Shown in pieces: positions 35,401 through 44,202 of a DNA stretch of 64,000 bases (position 1 is its first letter; each line of letters starts with the position of its first letter). The notes beneath the pieces are model-generated. The model was not told the DNA's origin and made no database searches. It saw nothing but the letters and a program-made list of their open reading frames with translations. The DNA lies in NCBI RefSeq assembly GCF_033097505.1, contig NZ_AP028654.1:2800001-2864000 (forward strand), written 5' to 3'. The translations under genes and the position numbers were made by a program. This DNA comes from Helicovermis profundi. Lineage in GTDB: Bacteria; Bacillota; Clostridia; Peptostreptococcales; Acidaminobacteraceae.

Positions 35401-37218
35401 TCACTCTTCTTTTTTATAAATTTTCTTAAGTTCATTAAGAACAAAAAATACAATCTCAATATAATCATGAATCTCAGCATTTTTTGTTATATGTTTTTGA
35501 ATTTCATTTTTATACTTTTCTATTTCATCGACATTTTCAATATTAAAACTAATATCATATGCCTGAAAAAGTAGCTTTAAATGTGCTTCAACAACACTAC
35601 TGTAAAAAGGATTTTTAGCCAATTCACTATCAATATATATAAGCTTACCAAATACCTCTTTTAATTTTTCAATTTTACTATAGCCATCACTTTCTTCTAA
35701 TTGTTTTATTAATATAAATTTTGTTTCTATACTTTTCTTAATAAACAAACTATCATCCCAAATATGTTTAAATAGCAATTTTTGATTTTCATAACTATAC
35801 CCATCTTTTATATCTTTACTAAGTTCATTTTTTATACTATATTCATCAATATAATTTAAATCTAAAAGTAAATCAGATAATGGAAGAAGCGTAGTTCCTT
35901 TAATAGATGCTCCACCTAAACTCACATTATAGTGTGGTATATTAGTTTCAGAAATCATAAGTTCAAATTGATCTTTCATTCCCCAATATGCTAAATCAGT
36001 ATATGATTTTTCGCCAAGATTGTTTGTAATTTCTATATAATCTTTTAAGTTAAAATCAATTTTTTCATCATCATTCCAAGAACCTTTAGCATATCTTTTT
36101 TTACCACTAAAACTTAAATCTTGCCCAAGAAGTACTATTTTACTTGCACCAGACTTAATAATAAAGTCATGCGTGACACTTGCAATAGAATAATTACTTT
36201 TATAATACTCTATTTCTTTACCGATAGTATTATAAAAGTATTTTACCAAATATTCTGAATCAATTGCAATTCTTATAATTGGCCCCTTATAATAATTTAA
36301 AATTTCATAATACATAGAATTCATAAAAATTAATGGGACGTCATCATTATACACATCTTTAAAAATTTCCATATTCTCATCAAAAGGGTCCATAAAAAAT
36401 CTAAAATGAGGTTTCACTCCATTTTCTTCAAGTATTTTAATAGCTGTACCAACCGCAATTACTATAGATTTCTTTTTAAGCTCTTCTATTTTATCAATTT
36501 CTCTTCCAAGAGATGGCCCAGCAGAAACTATTGTAACAACCTTGGAATTTAAAAATTTCGAAAAATTTTCACTACAATGCTCACTAGAAAACCTAATGTT
36601 CATAAGTTCATTAATAAGATTAATTCTAGCCGTCGATCTAACCGTATTTAAATTTATTCGAAGATTTTTAATGTAATCATGTAGTTTCTTCATAACAACT
36701 GTATAATAGTCCTCAAAAGCACTAATAATATACATATGATATACAAAGCCTATATTAGTTTTTATATTGGTTTTTATAAAATCCAATGCCATATTATATG
36801 TTTCTTCAATTGTTCTATTTATAACGATAGTCAAATTACTCGTAATATTTAATTTTGATAAATCCGATATATTTATAAAATTTATAAAAAGCTTTTTGCT
36901 TGGTTCAATTAACATAAGGTTTTTAAGTTTTGGATATCTAGTTTTAATTTCTTCAATAAAATGACCTTCTCCGCATCCAAAAATAACCAGACTTTCTACT
37001 TGCTTATCCAGTTTAGAAAACATTTTATTCATTTCATTTTGCACATCGTATATACTATGTAAAAAAATACTATTATTATTCTTTATAAAATATTTTGCAT
37101 TTAAACTTGCATTTATATTAACTTTAATATCCTGTATATCCTCTCTCTCCTGCAGATCATTTGATACATAGGGAATTCTTCTTTCTAAAAATTCTATATT
37201 TTTTTCTATTATTTTCAT
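35401..37218 (-). CDS. Motility accessory factor (Maf/DUF115), putative flagellin nonulosonic acid transferase
   Basis: 605 residues. The DUF115 core lies near 225-375: 'VVTIVSAGPSLGREIDKIEEL', 'AVGTAIKILEENGVKPHFRFFMDP', 'GASKIVLLGQDLSFSG' and 'KRYAKGSW', the Maf pattern. Maf proteins transfer CMP-activated pseudaminic or legionaminic acid to Ser/Thr of flagellin. A helical C-terminal region follows. Start codon overlaps the stop of the small gene upstream by one base (TAATG), suggesting coupled translation. It is followed at once by the PseB-like gene. This is the best evidence that the sugar genes serve the flagellum. Confidence 0.88.
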   Translation of the reverse strand: MKIIEKNIEFLERRIPYVSNDLQEREDIQDIKVNINASLNAKYFIKNNNSIFLHSIYDVQNEMNKMFSKLDKQVESLVIFGCGEGHFIEEIKTRYPKLKNLMLIEPSKKLFINFINISDLSKLNITSNLTIVINRTIEETYNMALDFIKTNIKTNIGFVYHMYIISAFEDYYTVVMKKLHDYIKNLRINLNTVRSTARINLINELMNIRFSSEHCSENFSKFLNSKVVTIVSAGPSLGREIDKIEELKKKSIVIAVGTAIKILEENGVKPHFRFFMDPFDENMEIFKDVYNDDVPLIFMNSMYYEILNYYKGPIIRIAIDSEYLVKYFYNTIGKEIEYYKSNYSIASVTHDFIIKSGASKIVLLGQDLSFSGKKRYAKGSWNDDEKIDFNLKDYIEITNNLGEKSYTDLAYWGMKDQFELMISETNIPHYNVSLGGASIKGTTLLPLSDLLLDLNYIDEYSIKNELSKDIKDGYSYENQKLLFKHIWDDSLFIKKSIETKFILIKQLEESDGYSKIEKLKEVFGKLIYIDSELAKNPFYSSVVEAHLKLLFQAYDISFNIENVDEIEKYKNEIQKHITKNAEIHDYIEIVFFVLNELKKIYKKEE

Positions 37219-37448
37219 TACATTTTCCCCTCAAGCAAAACTGGTTTAATTTCATATTTTATAAGATCTGCAAATAACAATAAATCATTATTATTTAATG
37301 CGTATTCAAGATTTTGAAGAACACTAGAATTTTTTCCTTGAAACTTTAAATAATTTCCTTCTATGATTTTAAATAGTTTTTCAATCGCTTTATTTCTTTC
37401 TAAAGTATTTTTTAAAAAAATACTATCTATTATACTATCTATATTCAT
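37218..37448 (-). CDS. Small protein of unknown function between flagellin and Maf
   Basis: 76 residues, no recognised domain, no membrane segment, helical and charged ('FLKNTLERNKAIEKLFKIIEGNYLKF...'). It has a good ribosome binding site (GAGGTG, five bases before ATG) and its stop overlaps the maf start, so it is probably expressed and coupled to Maf. It stands just after the flagellin terminator. It resembles small FlgN/FliT-like helical partners in composition only. Confidence 0.65.
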   Translation of the reverse strand: MNIDSIIDSIFLKNTLERNKAIEKLFKIIEGNYLKFQGKNSSVLQNLEYALNNNDLLLFADLIKYEIKPVLLEGKM

Positions 37449-37472
37449 GCTTACACCTCATATATATATTTT

Positions 37473-37498
37473 AAAAAATCGGCCTCAAAGAGACCGAT
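37473..37498 (-). terminator. Terminator of the flagellin gene
   Basis: Nine-pair stem (37478-37486 with 37490-37498) whose one non-Watson-Crick position is G-U only in minus-strand RNA, then a U-tract. Read-through would feed the small gene, maf and sugar genes downstream. Confidence 0.85.
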
Positions 37499-37520
37499 TA
37501 AAGTTCAACCATTTTAAAGA

Positions 37521-38681
37521 CTATCTCAATAATTGAAGTACTCCCTGAGGAGCTTGATTTGCTTGAGCTAACATCGATTGACCAGCTTGTTGAAGAATAT
37601 TATTTTTAGTAAATTCCATCATTTCCTTAGCCATATCAACGTCTCTAATTCTTGATTCTGATGCTTGCATATTTTCAGAAGATGTATCTAAGTTCTTAAT
37701 AGTATGTTCAAGTCTGTTTTGAGCTGCACCAAATTTGGCTCTTTGACTTGAAACATCAACAATAGCTGCATCAAGCTGAGTTATCAATACCTGAGCTTTG
37801 GCAGTAGTAGAAACAGCAGTGTTATCAGCTACTAAAGTGGCAATATCTGTTGTTCCAGTTACACCACCAAGATTTGAAGAACTCATATCTGTAAAGGCTA
37901 CGCTCATTGTTTGGTTAGCATTAGCTCCAATTTGGAATGAAGCTGAGCCAGTACCTGTTACAAGAATAGTAGAAGCGTTAACTCCAGCAGCGATATTAGT
38001 TGCTGTTGCAGCTGCTGTTGCTGTTAAACTAACTTTAACTCCTAAACTATCGAAATCTAAGTTAACAACATCACCTGCTGCTGCTGCTGCTGCAACTGTA
38101 ATAGTTTGAGCTTTACCATCAGTACCTGTAAGTGTTAAAGAAGTATCTGATGATGAAAAAGTGTAAGTCTGAGCTTTTGCAGAACTTACCTCAAGTGTAG
38201 TTACAGTAGTATTGTTAACAGTACCACCGACAACAACATCACCAGTTCCATCTTTACCTATTAAAGTACCATCAAGTATTTTTTTACCATTAAATTCAGT
38301 AACAGATGAAATTCTATCTACTTCTGATCTAAGTGCATTCATTTCTTCACCAATTGCAGTTCTATCAGTAGATTGTAAAGTATCATTTGAAGCTTGTACT
38401 GATAGTTCTCTCATTCTTTGAAGTATTGAATGAGTTTCATTAAGACCACCTTCAGCTGTTTGTATCATTGAAATACCATCTTGTGCATTTCTAGAACCTT
38501 GATTAAGACCTCTGATTTGTCCTCTCATTTTTTCTGAGATTGCAAGACCAGCAGCGTCGTCGCCAGCTCTATTGATTCTTAAACCTGAAGATAATTTTTC
38601 GATTGATTTTGATCCGTTTTCTCCGCTAATACCAAGTTGTCTAGCAGTGTTCATCGCCATAAGATTGTGATTAATTCTCAT
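37521..38681 (-). CDS. Flagellin
   Basis: Filament subunit of 386 residues. N-terminal D0/D1 begins 'MRINHNLMAMNTARQLGI' and includes 'LSSGLRINRAGDDAAGLAISEKMRGQIRGL'. The C-terminal half ends with 'SRIRDVDMAKEMMEFTKNNILQQAGQSMLAQANQ...LLR', the FliS/export region. The middle (about 145-300) is a Thr/Ser/Ala-rich variable domain, a natural target for O-glycosylation. The ATG at 38681 has AAGGAGG; the longer frame from 38723 would run across the CsrA site. Own sigma-28 promoter (38785) and terminator. It is the only flagellin gene in the window. Confidence 0.96.
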   Translation of the reverse strand: MRINHNLMAMNTARQLGISGENGSKSIEKLSSGLRINRAGDDAAGLAISEKMRGQIRGLNQGSRNAQDGISMIQTAEGGLNETHSILQRMRELSVQASNDTLQSTDRTAIGEEMNALRSEVDRISSVTEFNGKKILDGTLIGKDGTGDVVVGGTVNNTTVTTLEVSSAKAQTYTFSSSDTSLTLTGTDGKAQTITVAAAAAAGDVVNLDFDSLGVKVSLTATAAATATNIAAGVNASTILVTGTGSASFQIGANANQTMSVAFTDMSSSNLGGVTGTTDIATLVADNTAVSTTAKAQVLITQLDAAIVDVSSQRAKFGAAQNRLEHTIKNLDTSSENMQASESRIRDVDMAKEMMEFTKNNILQQAGQSMLAQANQAPQGVLQLLR

Positions 38682-38688
38682 AATTGAT

Positions 38689-38721
38689 TCCTCCTTGAGT
38701 TTTTTGTATGACATCCTTGTC
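38689..38721 (-). promoter_or_regulatory. CsrA-binding sites in the flagellin mRNA leader
   Basis: Minus strand GACAAGGATGTC (38710-38721) forms a 4-bp hairpin with AGGA in the loop and matches ten consecutive bases of the CsrA SELEX consensus RUACARGGAUGU. A second GGA-rich site, CAAGGAGGA, overlaps the ribosome binding site. The same two-site layout controls hag in Bacillus subtilis; csrA and fliW lie just upstream here. Confidence 0.82.
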
Positions 38722-38784
38722 ATAGTATATTAATAATATCTGAAATAATAAGAGCGGCCGCCACTATATTATTTTCATACTTTA

Positions 38785-38811
38785 GTATCGGTATTTTTTT
38801 TCTTTACTTTA
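38785..38811 (-). promoter_or_regulatory. Sigma-28 promoter of flagellin
   Basis: Minus strand TAAA (38808-38811), 15-base spacer, ACCGATAC (38785-38792). Transcription would start near 38777 and give a leader of about 95 bases. Confidence 0.88.
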
Positions 38812-38830
38812 ATACTTTTTTAATATTTTT

Positions 38831-39058
38831 TTATTTTTCTTTTACTAATCCAGTTAATTCTTTAAGTTTTTCTTTATTTGCCTGAGCTTTTTTATTTTCT
38901 TCTTCTATTTTAATAAAAATTTCTTTTCTAAATACTTCCACTTCTTTAGGTGCTTCTATACCAAGTTTTATACGCCCATCACCTATTTGAATAATTTTAA
39001 CTTCAATATTCCCATTAATAATTAAACTTTCTTCTTTTTTTCTTGTTAGTATCAGCAT
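38831..39058 (-). CDS. csrA: Carbon storage regulator CsrA
   Basis: RNA-binding translational regulator; in flagellated Firmicutes it represses flagellin translation until FliW sequesters it. 75 residues with the canonical 'MLILTRKKEESLIINGNIEVKIIQIGDGRIKLGIEAPKEVEVFRKEI'; the strand-5 'GIEAPKEVEVFRKE' RNA-binding segment is intact, followed by a Lys/Glu-rich helix. ATG with AGGAGG. It lies ten bases after fliW and directly upstream of flagellin, its probable target. Confidence 0.97.
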   Translation of the reverse strand: MLILTRKKEESLIINGNIEVKIIQIGDGRIKLGIEAPKEVEVFRKEIFIKIEEENKKAQANKEKLKELTGLVKEK

Positions 39059-39067
39059 ATTTGCCTC

Positions 39068-39502
39068 CTATTTATTAACCTTCTTAAATATACTATGTTT
39101 ATACGGGAAATCTTCATTTAAAATTAACTGTTTTGCTTTTTTATTATTTTTATTAATAATTATTGGGGCTTTTAAATTTATAGTAGTATTCTTTACTTCA
39201 TTTGGTATAACAGTAATGCTATAAATTTCAATATCTTCATGCGTTTTTATATTAAGCTTTTCAATAATGCTATCATTAACTTCAAAGTCATATTCATCTA
39301 AAAATAGAAATGGTGAAGTAACAATAAAACTTAATTTTTCATCTACTATAGATTGAAGCCAATGAAAAGGAAGATCTGGTTCTGGATTAATTATTAATAT
39401 AAACTCCTTCATATTTGTGAAGCCATATAATCCTTCTTCAAAATATATTATATCTTCCTTTAAAAATTCAATTTCACCTAAAAATTTTGTTTCAATCTTC
39501 AT
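39068..39502 (-). CDS. fliW: Flagellar assembly factor FliW
   Basis: Binds CsrA and, alternatively, flagellin, closing a homeostatic loop on flagellin levels. 144 residues, beta-rich: 'KFLGEIEFLKEDIIYFEEGLYGFTNMKEFILI', 'PFHWLQSIVDEKLSFIVTSPFLF', 'NLKAPIIINKNNKKAKQLIL'. The ATG at 39502 has GGAGGT upstream. It is 11 bases downstream of the DUF6470 gene and just before csrA, the usual order. Confidence 0.95.
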   Translation of the reverse strand: MKIETKFLGEIEFLKEDIIYFEEGLYGFTNMKEFILIINPEPDLPFHWLQSIVDEKLSFIVTSPFLFLDEYDFEVNDSIIEKLNIKTHEDIEIYSITVIPNEVKNTTINLKAPIIINKNNKKAKQLILNEDFPYKHSIFKKVNK

Positions 39503-39513
39503 ACATACCTCCA

Positions 39514-40080
39514 TTATATTTTCTTGTCAAATTTGTCTTTAACCGCTTTCATAGTTATAGAATTTTTTTGTCTCATGTATATTTCTACTTTACCCATTTT
39601 ACTTTCAATTATAGGTTTATTTGCTTTTATATTATTATTTACTTTTCCCTTTTCAACTTTTATATCAAGTTTTCCTTTTATAACGTCTATTTTTGCTCCT
39701 GAACGTGGCATTGTAACCATACCTGTTTCTCTTTGAAACTGAAGATATGCATTTTCTTCGGCCTGGTCTGCAATTGGAGTTCCACCCTTATGAATATCAG
39801 CTAGTTGATTTCCTTGGTCTACATTTTTTGCCATAGCCTTATACATAGCGCTCTTAGCTATACTAATAAATTCTTTTGTTAATTCAAATGGATTTTTTAA
39901 ATTTGATTCCGAAAATGCCGCGCTTTGATCTATGGTAACTTTAGGAAGAGTAGATTCAATTTTCACTTTTGGCAAAGTAGAAGACAAATCAAAATCTGCT
40001 TTAGGTTGCTTTATAGAAAGAGATGCATTTGTAGTCTTTATTCCTATTTTAGCATTTGTACTATTTATCTCAATTTTCAT
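39514..40080 (-). CDS. DUF6470 (YviE-like) protein
   Basis: 188 residues. It opens 'MKIEINSTNAKIGIKTTNASLSIKQPKADFDLSS' and contains repeated 'STLPKVKIESTLPKVTIDQS' strand units. This matches the YviE type found between flgL and fliW in Bacillus and many Clostridia; function unknown. No signal peptide or membrane segment. ATG with AAGGTGATG upstream. Conserved synteny suggests a filament or export role. Confidence 0.82.
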   Translation of the reverse strand: MKIEINSTNAKIGIKTTNASLSIKQPKADFDLSSTLPKVKIESTLPKVTIDQSAAFSESNLKNPFELTKEFISIAKSAMYKAMAKNVDQGNQLADIHKGGTPIADQAEENAYLQFQRETGMVTMPRSGAKIDVIKGKLDIKVEKGKVNNNIKANKPIIESKMGKVEIYMRQKNSITMKAVKDKFDKKI

Positions 40081-40173
40081 AAAATCATCACCTTAAATGC
40101 TGAATCATATTTTCACTTTATAATTTGACACTTACATTAAAACTAAAAACTCATATACATATCATACTTAGTT

Positions 40174-41763
40174 CTATTTTATAAAATCTATTAAACTTGG
40201 TTGAATTACTCTAGAACCTGTTGAAAGAGATGCTCTATAAACATTTTCTGAATTTTTAAGCCACATAATTACTTTAGACATATCAGCGTCTTGTACATCA
40301 CTTAAAAGCTTAGTTATAGATACACTATTTTCATCAATTCTATTTGTTACAAGTTCCATCCTATTTGTTCTTGCGCCAACATCCGCAAGTTCAGTTAAAA
40401 AATTTTCTACATGTGAATCAATAGTATCTAAAAACGAACTAATCTTTGTTTGATCATTGCTAGTTAGGGATGAAATAAGTTCATCAAAATCTTGAATCAA
40501 TTTACTCTTATTTGATTTTATTGGTCTTACTTCTATTTTGGGGACACTTCCATCACTTAAAGTTCCTGTTGTCGAAAAAGTTAAATTTCCACCACTAACT
40601 CCAGCTACCACCGAACCCGATGCAAAGCCAGCAGCCGTAATTGCCGAATTTAGACTACTTACTAAAGTAGACACATCCTGTGGACTTACAGTTCCAAGTG
40701 TTATTTTTTTTGTTTCATCATTTACTGTTAATAAAAAAGATTTATTGTCAAAATCAGTCCCTATATCTGCGTCAGATATACTTGCACCACTTACCTCAGC
40801 TTCACTAACATTAATTCCACCACTATAGGTAGACGAAATAGCCGGTGTGCTAGTGATCGATTCTGCTACAAGCCCATAAATTTTAGGCTCAATAGCAAGT
40901 TTATTATCAGCGTTAAAATATATATTAGCTGTGTCTTCCAGTTTATTAGCCGACCCATCAACAGAATTATTTAATGCATCAATAAAATCTGCTTTTACAA
41001 TTGGAGTATCTACAGTTCCTTTTAAATTTGTAGTATCTACTGTGAAATTAGTTCCACCAATATTTATAGTGAAACCACCAGTGCTATAATCAGAAGTTAA
41101 ATCTATTTCATTGTCACTTAACAACTTCGATTTCGATGCAGCTACTCCATCGCTCGTACCAGATGGCATTTTTGTTATAAAGTTACTGTTGTCAGGAACA
41201 TAACCATATAAATTTATACCATTTGTACTAATTTTTATATCTTCACCAACCCCAATTTGATAGGATGTTTCAGGAGTATTATTTATATCGTTATCTGTAA
41301 TATCAACATTAAAAGAACCATCATCTTTTAACAATTTTTTATCTGTATGATAGCCAGAAAATATATATCTACCTGCAAATGAAAAATTAGCATTTGATAT
41401 AATCTGTTCTTTAATTTGCTCCATTTCTTTTGCAATATTTGAAGTTTCAAGTACGCTATTTGAACCATTAGCTGCTTGAACAGTTAATTCTCTTGCTCTT
41501 TGAAAAAGTTTATTTGTATCCATCATATTACTTTCAGTAGCTTCAAGCCAAGAAGTTGCATCTCTAGTATTTGTTGCGTACTGATCAAGTTCAGAAGCAT
41601 CTGTTCTATATTTAATAATTTTTGAAGCACCAACAGGATCATCTGAAGCACTTTGAACCCTTTTACCTGTAGCAAGTTGGTCTTGCATAACCTGCATTTT
41701 ATTTAAGTTATTATTAACATTCGATATTAAATTCCTAACCAGCATTGAATTTGTAACTCTCAT
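40174..41763 (-). CDS. flgL: Hook-filament junction protein FlgL (HAP3)
   Basis: Second junction protein between hook and filament. 529 residues, longer than the ~300 of typical FlgL because of a Ser/Thr/Asp-rich insertion (about 165-415). N-terminal 'MRVTNSMLVRNLISNVNNNLNKMQVMQDQLATGKRVQSASDDPVGASKII' and C-terminal 'ADVGARTNRMELVTNRIDENSVSITKLLSDVQDADMSKVIMWLKNSENVYRASLS' are the flagellin-like D0/D1 parts. ATG with AAGGGTG. It follows flgK by 76 bases. Confidence 0.93.
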   Translation of the reverse strand: MRVTNSMLVRNLISNVNNNLNKMQVMQDQLATGKRVQSASDDPVGASKIIKYRTDASELDQYATNTRDATSWLEATESNMMDTNKLFQRARELTVQAANGSNSVLETSNIAKEMEQIKEQIISNANFSFAGRYIFSGYHTDKKLLKDDGSFNVDITDNDINNTPETSYQIGVGEDIKISTNGINLYGYVPDNSNFITKMPSGTSDGVAASKSKLLSDNEIDLTSDYSTGGFTINIGGTNFTVDTTNLKGTVDTPIVKADFIDALNNSVDGSANKLEDTANIYFNADNKLAIEPKIYGLVAESITSTPAISSTYSGGINVSEAEVSGASISDADIGTDFDNKSFLLTVNDETKKITLGTVSPQDVSTLVSSLNSAITAAGFASGSVVAGVSGGNLTFSTTGTLSDGSVPKIEVRPIKSNKSKLIQDFDELISSLTSNDQTKISSFLDTIDSHVENFLTELADVGARTNRMELVTNRIDENSVSITKLLSDVQDADMSKVIMWLKNSENVYRASLSTGSRVIQPSLIDFIK

Positions 41764-41839
41764 CTTCTCACACCCTTTAAATTTAACTAATAACTTGATA
41801 ATTAAAAATTAATTTGTTTCTTAATAAATAGAATATAAC

Positions 41840-43486
41840 CTATCTCACAAGATTTATTATAGTTTCAAGTAACTTATCTACAGTTGTAAGCATTTTTGCA
41901 TTTGCATTGTAGGAATGCTGAAATTGCACCATACTTGCCATTTCTTCATCAAGAGACACCCCTGAATACGATTCTTTGCTATTAGTAACAGAATCCACCA
42001 TAACCTTTTGATTATCTTTTACTCTCGTTGCTTCCTGGGCATCTACGCCTAAGTTTGATACTAAAGATTTAATAAAATCATCTGGAGAACCCCAATCAAA
42101 AAGTTCAACATTATGTCTTACGTCAGCAATTTTAAGCGCATTATTTCCATCACCTGGAACACCGTCCTGTGACACCGATGCTTCAAATTTATTTAAATCA
42201 TTTTCAATATCACTCGAAATAGTTACTTCACTTGCTTTCATTCTGTCTACTAATAAATAGGTATCATCAACTAGTTTTACAGATTTACCTTTATAATTTG
42301 GATTATTGTCAATAATACTTGCAATATTATTTTTCATAATTTTATCATTTTCTTTATCTGTAAGCGAAGAAGATGTACCACTAAGTACTGCAGATGTAAC
42401 GTCTACTCCAGCTCCACCGTTAAAACCTTTTGTTTTTAAGTACGTTTTATAATCACTAGATGACATTCCATTAATAGTAAACATAAAAGTCCCTGTATTT
42501 TTATCAAGATCATAGCCTTTTTGATGTACATTATTAATTTCTGTACCCATGACATCTATAAATTCATTTGTTTTATCTAAATAATATGGAATCCCTTTAT
42601 CAGTGCCCGAAATATTATCTCTCATTTCTGTTATACCTTTTATTTTACCCGAACTAGCAGTGAACGTTGAACCAGAAGACCATACCAAATCTTTTAAATG
42701 ACTTGTATCTACATCGTTAAGTTTGCTTGTTCTTTCTGTCTGCTCTAGAGTATCATGATTATAGTGATTAACTATTTCATGGCCCGCAACAGAAACATGA
42801 AATCTTTTTTGATCATCTTCATAGTAATTTATTTCAACTAATTCTGACATTTTATCTAATAATAAATTTCTTTGATCCCTAACGTCGTTTGCTTTTCCAC
42901 CTTCAAGTTCTGAACTGTAAATCACTTTATTTAAAGTCGAAATTTGCTCGGCATACCCATTTATATCTGTAATCGCTACACTAAGTTCAAAATTTGTATC
43001 ATTTTGAAGTTTTTCAAGTTTTGAGTAAGTGTTGTTTAATCCTTTTGTAAGTGCTATCGCCCTCTGTCTTACCAAAGCTCTTGTTGTTAAACTTTCTGGA
43101 TTTTTATTAAGTTCTTGAAGCGAACTATAAAACTGATCCATAATTTTACTTATTCCTGATTCAGAAGGTTCATTTATTATTGCTTCAATATTTTTAAGAA
43201 TATCTTCTTTTTTTGACCACTCACCCATTTTACTATTTTCTGTTCTAAATGAATAATCTAAAAATTCATTTCTAATTTGTTTTATAGCATCAGTATCAAC
43301 GCCAGTTCCAATCATTCCCTGAATTGATGGAAGTGAATCTGGAGAAAATGCATGCATATCAACTCTTTGTCTTGAAAATCCTTCTGTGTTTGCATTTGCA
43401 ATATTATGTGATGTTACTTGAAGTGCTCTTTGTGAAGCAAATAATCCTGATTTTGCAATATTAAGTCCAAAAAACGTTGATCCCAT
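41840..43486 (-). CDS. flgK: Hook-filament junction protein FlgK (HAP1)
   Basis: First junction protein added to the hook. 548 residues: N-terminal 'GLNIAKSGLFASQRALQVTSHNIANANTEGFSRQ' with the rod/hook 'HNIANANT' motif, and C-terminal 'SGVSLDEEMASMVQFQHSYNANAKMLTTVDKLLETIINLVR'. ATG with AAAGGTGG. The 171-base gap between flgN and flgK contains copy A of the 141-bp repeat. Confidence 0.95.
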   Translation of the reverse strand: MGSTFFGLNIAKSGLFASQRALQVTSHNIANANTEGFSRQRVDMHAFSPDSLPSIQGMIGTGVDTDAIKQIRNEFLDYSFRTENSKMGEWSKKEDILKNIEAIINEPSESGISKIMDQFYSSLQELNKNPESLTTRALVRQRAIALTKGLNNTYSKLEKLQNDTNFELSVAITDINGYAEQISTLNKVIYSSELEGGKANDVRDQRNLLLDKMSELVEINYYEDDQKRFHVSVAGHEIVNHYNHDTLEQTERTSKLNDVDTSHLKDLVWSSGSTFTASSGKIKGITEMRDNISGTDKGIPYYLDKTNEFIDVMGTEINNVHQKGYDLDKNTGTFMFTINGMSSSDYKTYLKTKGFNGGAGVDVTSAVLSGTSSSLTDKENDKIMKNNIASIIDNNPNYKGKSVKLVDDTYLLVDRMKASEVTISSDIENDLNKFEASVSQDGVPGDGNNALKIADVRHNVELFDWGSPDDFIKSLVSNLGVDAQEATRVKDNQKVMVDSVTNSKESYSGVSLDEEMASMVQFQHSYNANAKMLTTVDKLLETIINLVR

Positions 43487-43521
43487 TATAATCCCACCTT
43501 TTCTTTGATGATTAACATTTC

Positions 43522-43662
43522 ATTTATCCGATGCCTTAGAGTTCTAATACCCCCACTTCTTAAAAAAGTAGGGGATAAAGAACTCTAAAAAGGCCCTGGA
43601 TTATGTTTTCTAAGATTCAGTGGGAGTAAAAACCCCCTCTGAATCTAAGAAATTCATTTATG
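43522..43662. repeat. 141-bp two-hairpin repeat, copy A
   Basis: Inverted counterpart of 53788-53928; I count six differences in 141 bases. It contains two long hairpins: one built on TAGAGTTCT / AGAACTCTA with an inner CCCCxACTT / AAGTxGGGG stem, the other on TTCTAAGATTCAG / CTGAATCTxAGAA. Its end overlaps the last codons and stop of flgN. Confidence 0.9.
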
Positions 43663-44155
43663 CCTTTGCATCAAATAAACTTTTCCTTTGAATAAACTTC
43701 GGATCTTTTCCATCAGAAGCGTATTTATTATCTTCTTCTATTCCTGCTAATAAACCAATATTAAAATCAATAAACTTAAGTGATTGATCTATAAGCTGAC
43801 TATTCAACTCATTCTTATTTTTAATATCGTCAATAATTCCAATAAGTTGATTTTTAACTGTATTTAATTTGTTTTTTGAATCTTGGTCTAAATGTGTTAT
43901 TAGTTCAGTTATAGTATCAATATTTTTTATATTTAAATCTTTCATAATTTTATTTATAACTTTTTCTCTGTAATTTTCTAGTTTTACAAGGCTCATAGCA
44001 AGTCCTTGTTCTCTAATAGTTATTTTATCAAGTTCTTTTATTTTTCCATCTATAATAATTTGTTTTTTATCATCTGCAATTTTTGTAAGTTCTTTGTATA
44101 TTTCATACTCTTTTTGAAGAGCATTTATTAAATCGTCTACATAGTTAACTAACAT
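43658..44155 (-). CDS. flgN: FlgN-family export chaperone
   Basis: Chaperone for FlgK and FlgL. 165 residues, helical, with the FlgN pattern 'LINALQKEYEIYKELTKIADDKKQIIIDGKIKELDKITIREQGLAMSLVKLENYREKVINKIMKDL'. ATG with AAGGAG. It stands between flgM and flgK, separated from flgM by a terminator hairpin. The 3' end runs into repeat copy A, so the final residues may have been altered by that element. Confidence 0.9.
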   Translation of the reverse strand: MLVNYVDDLINALQKEYEIYKELTKIADDKKQIIIDGKIKELDKITIREQGLAMSLVKLENYREKVINKIMKDLNIKNIDTITELITHLDQDSKNKLNTVKNQLIGIIDDIKNKNELNSQLIDQSLKFIDFNIGLLAGIEEDNKYASDGKDPKFIQRKSLFDAKA

Positions 44156-44202
44156 ATTTTACTCCTTTTTCCTTGGCTATTTTTACTAAAAATATTAAGT
44201 TT

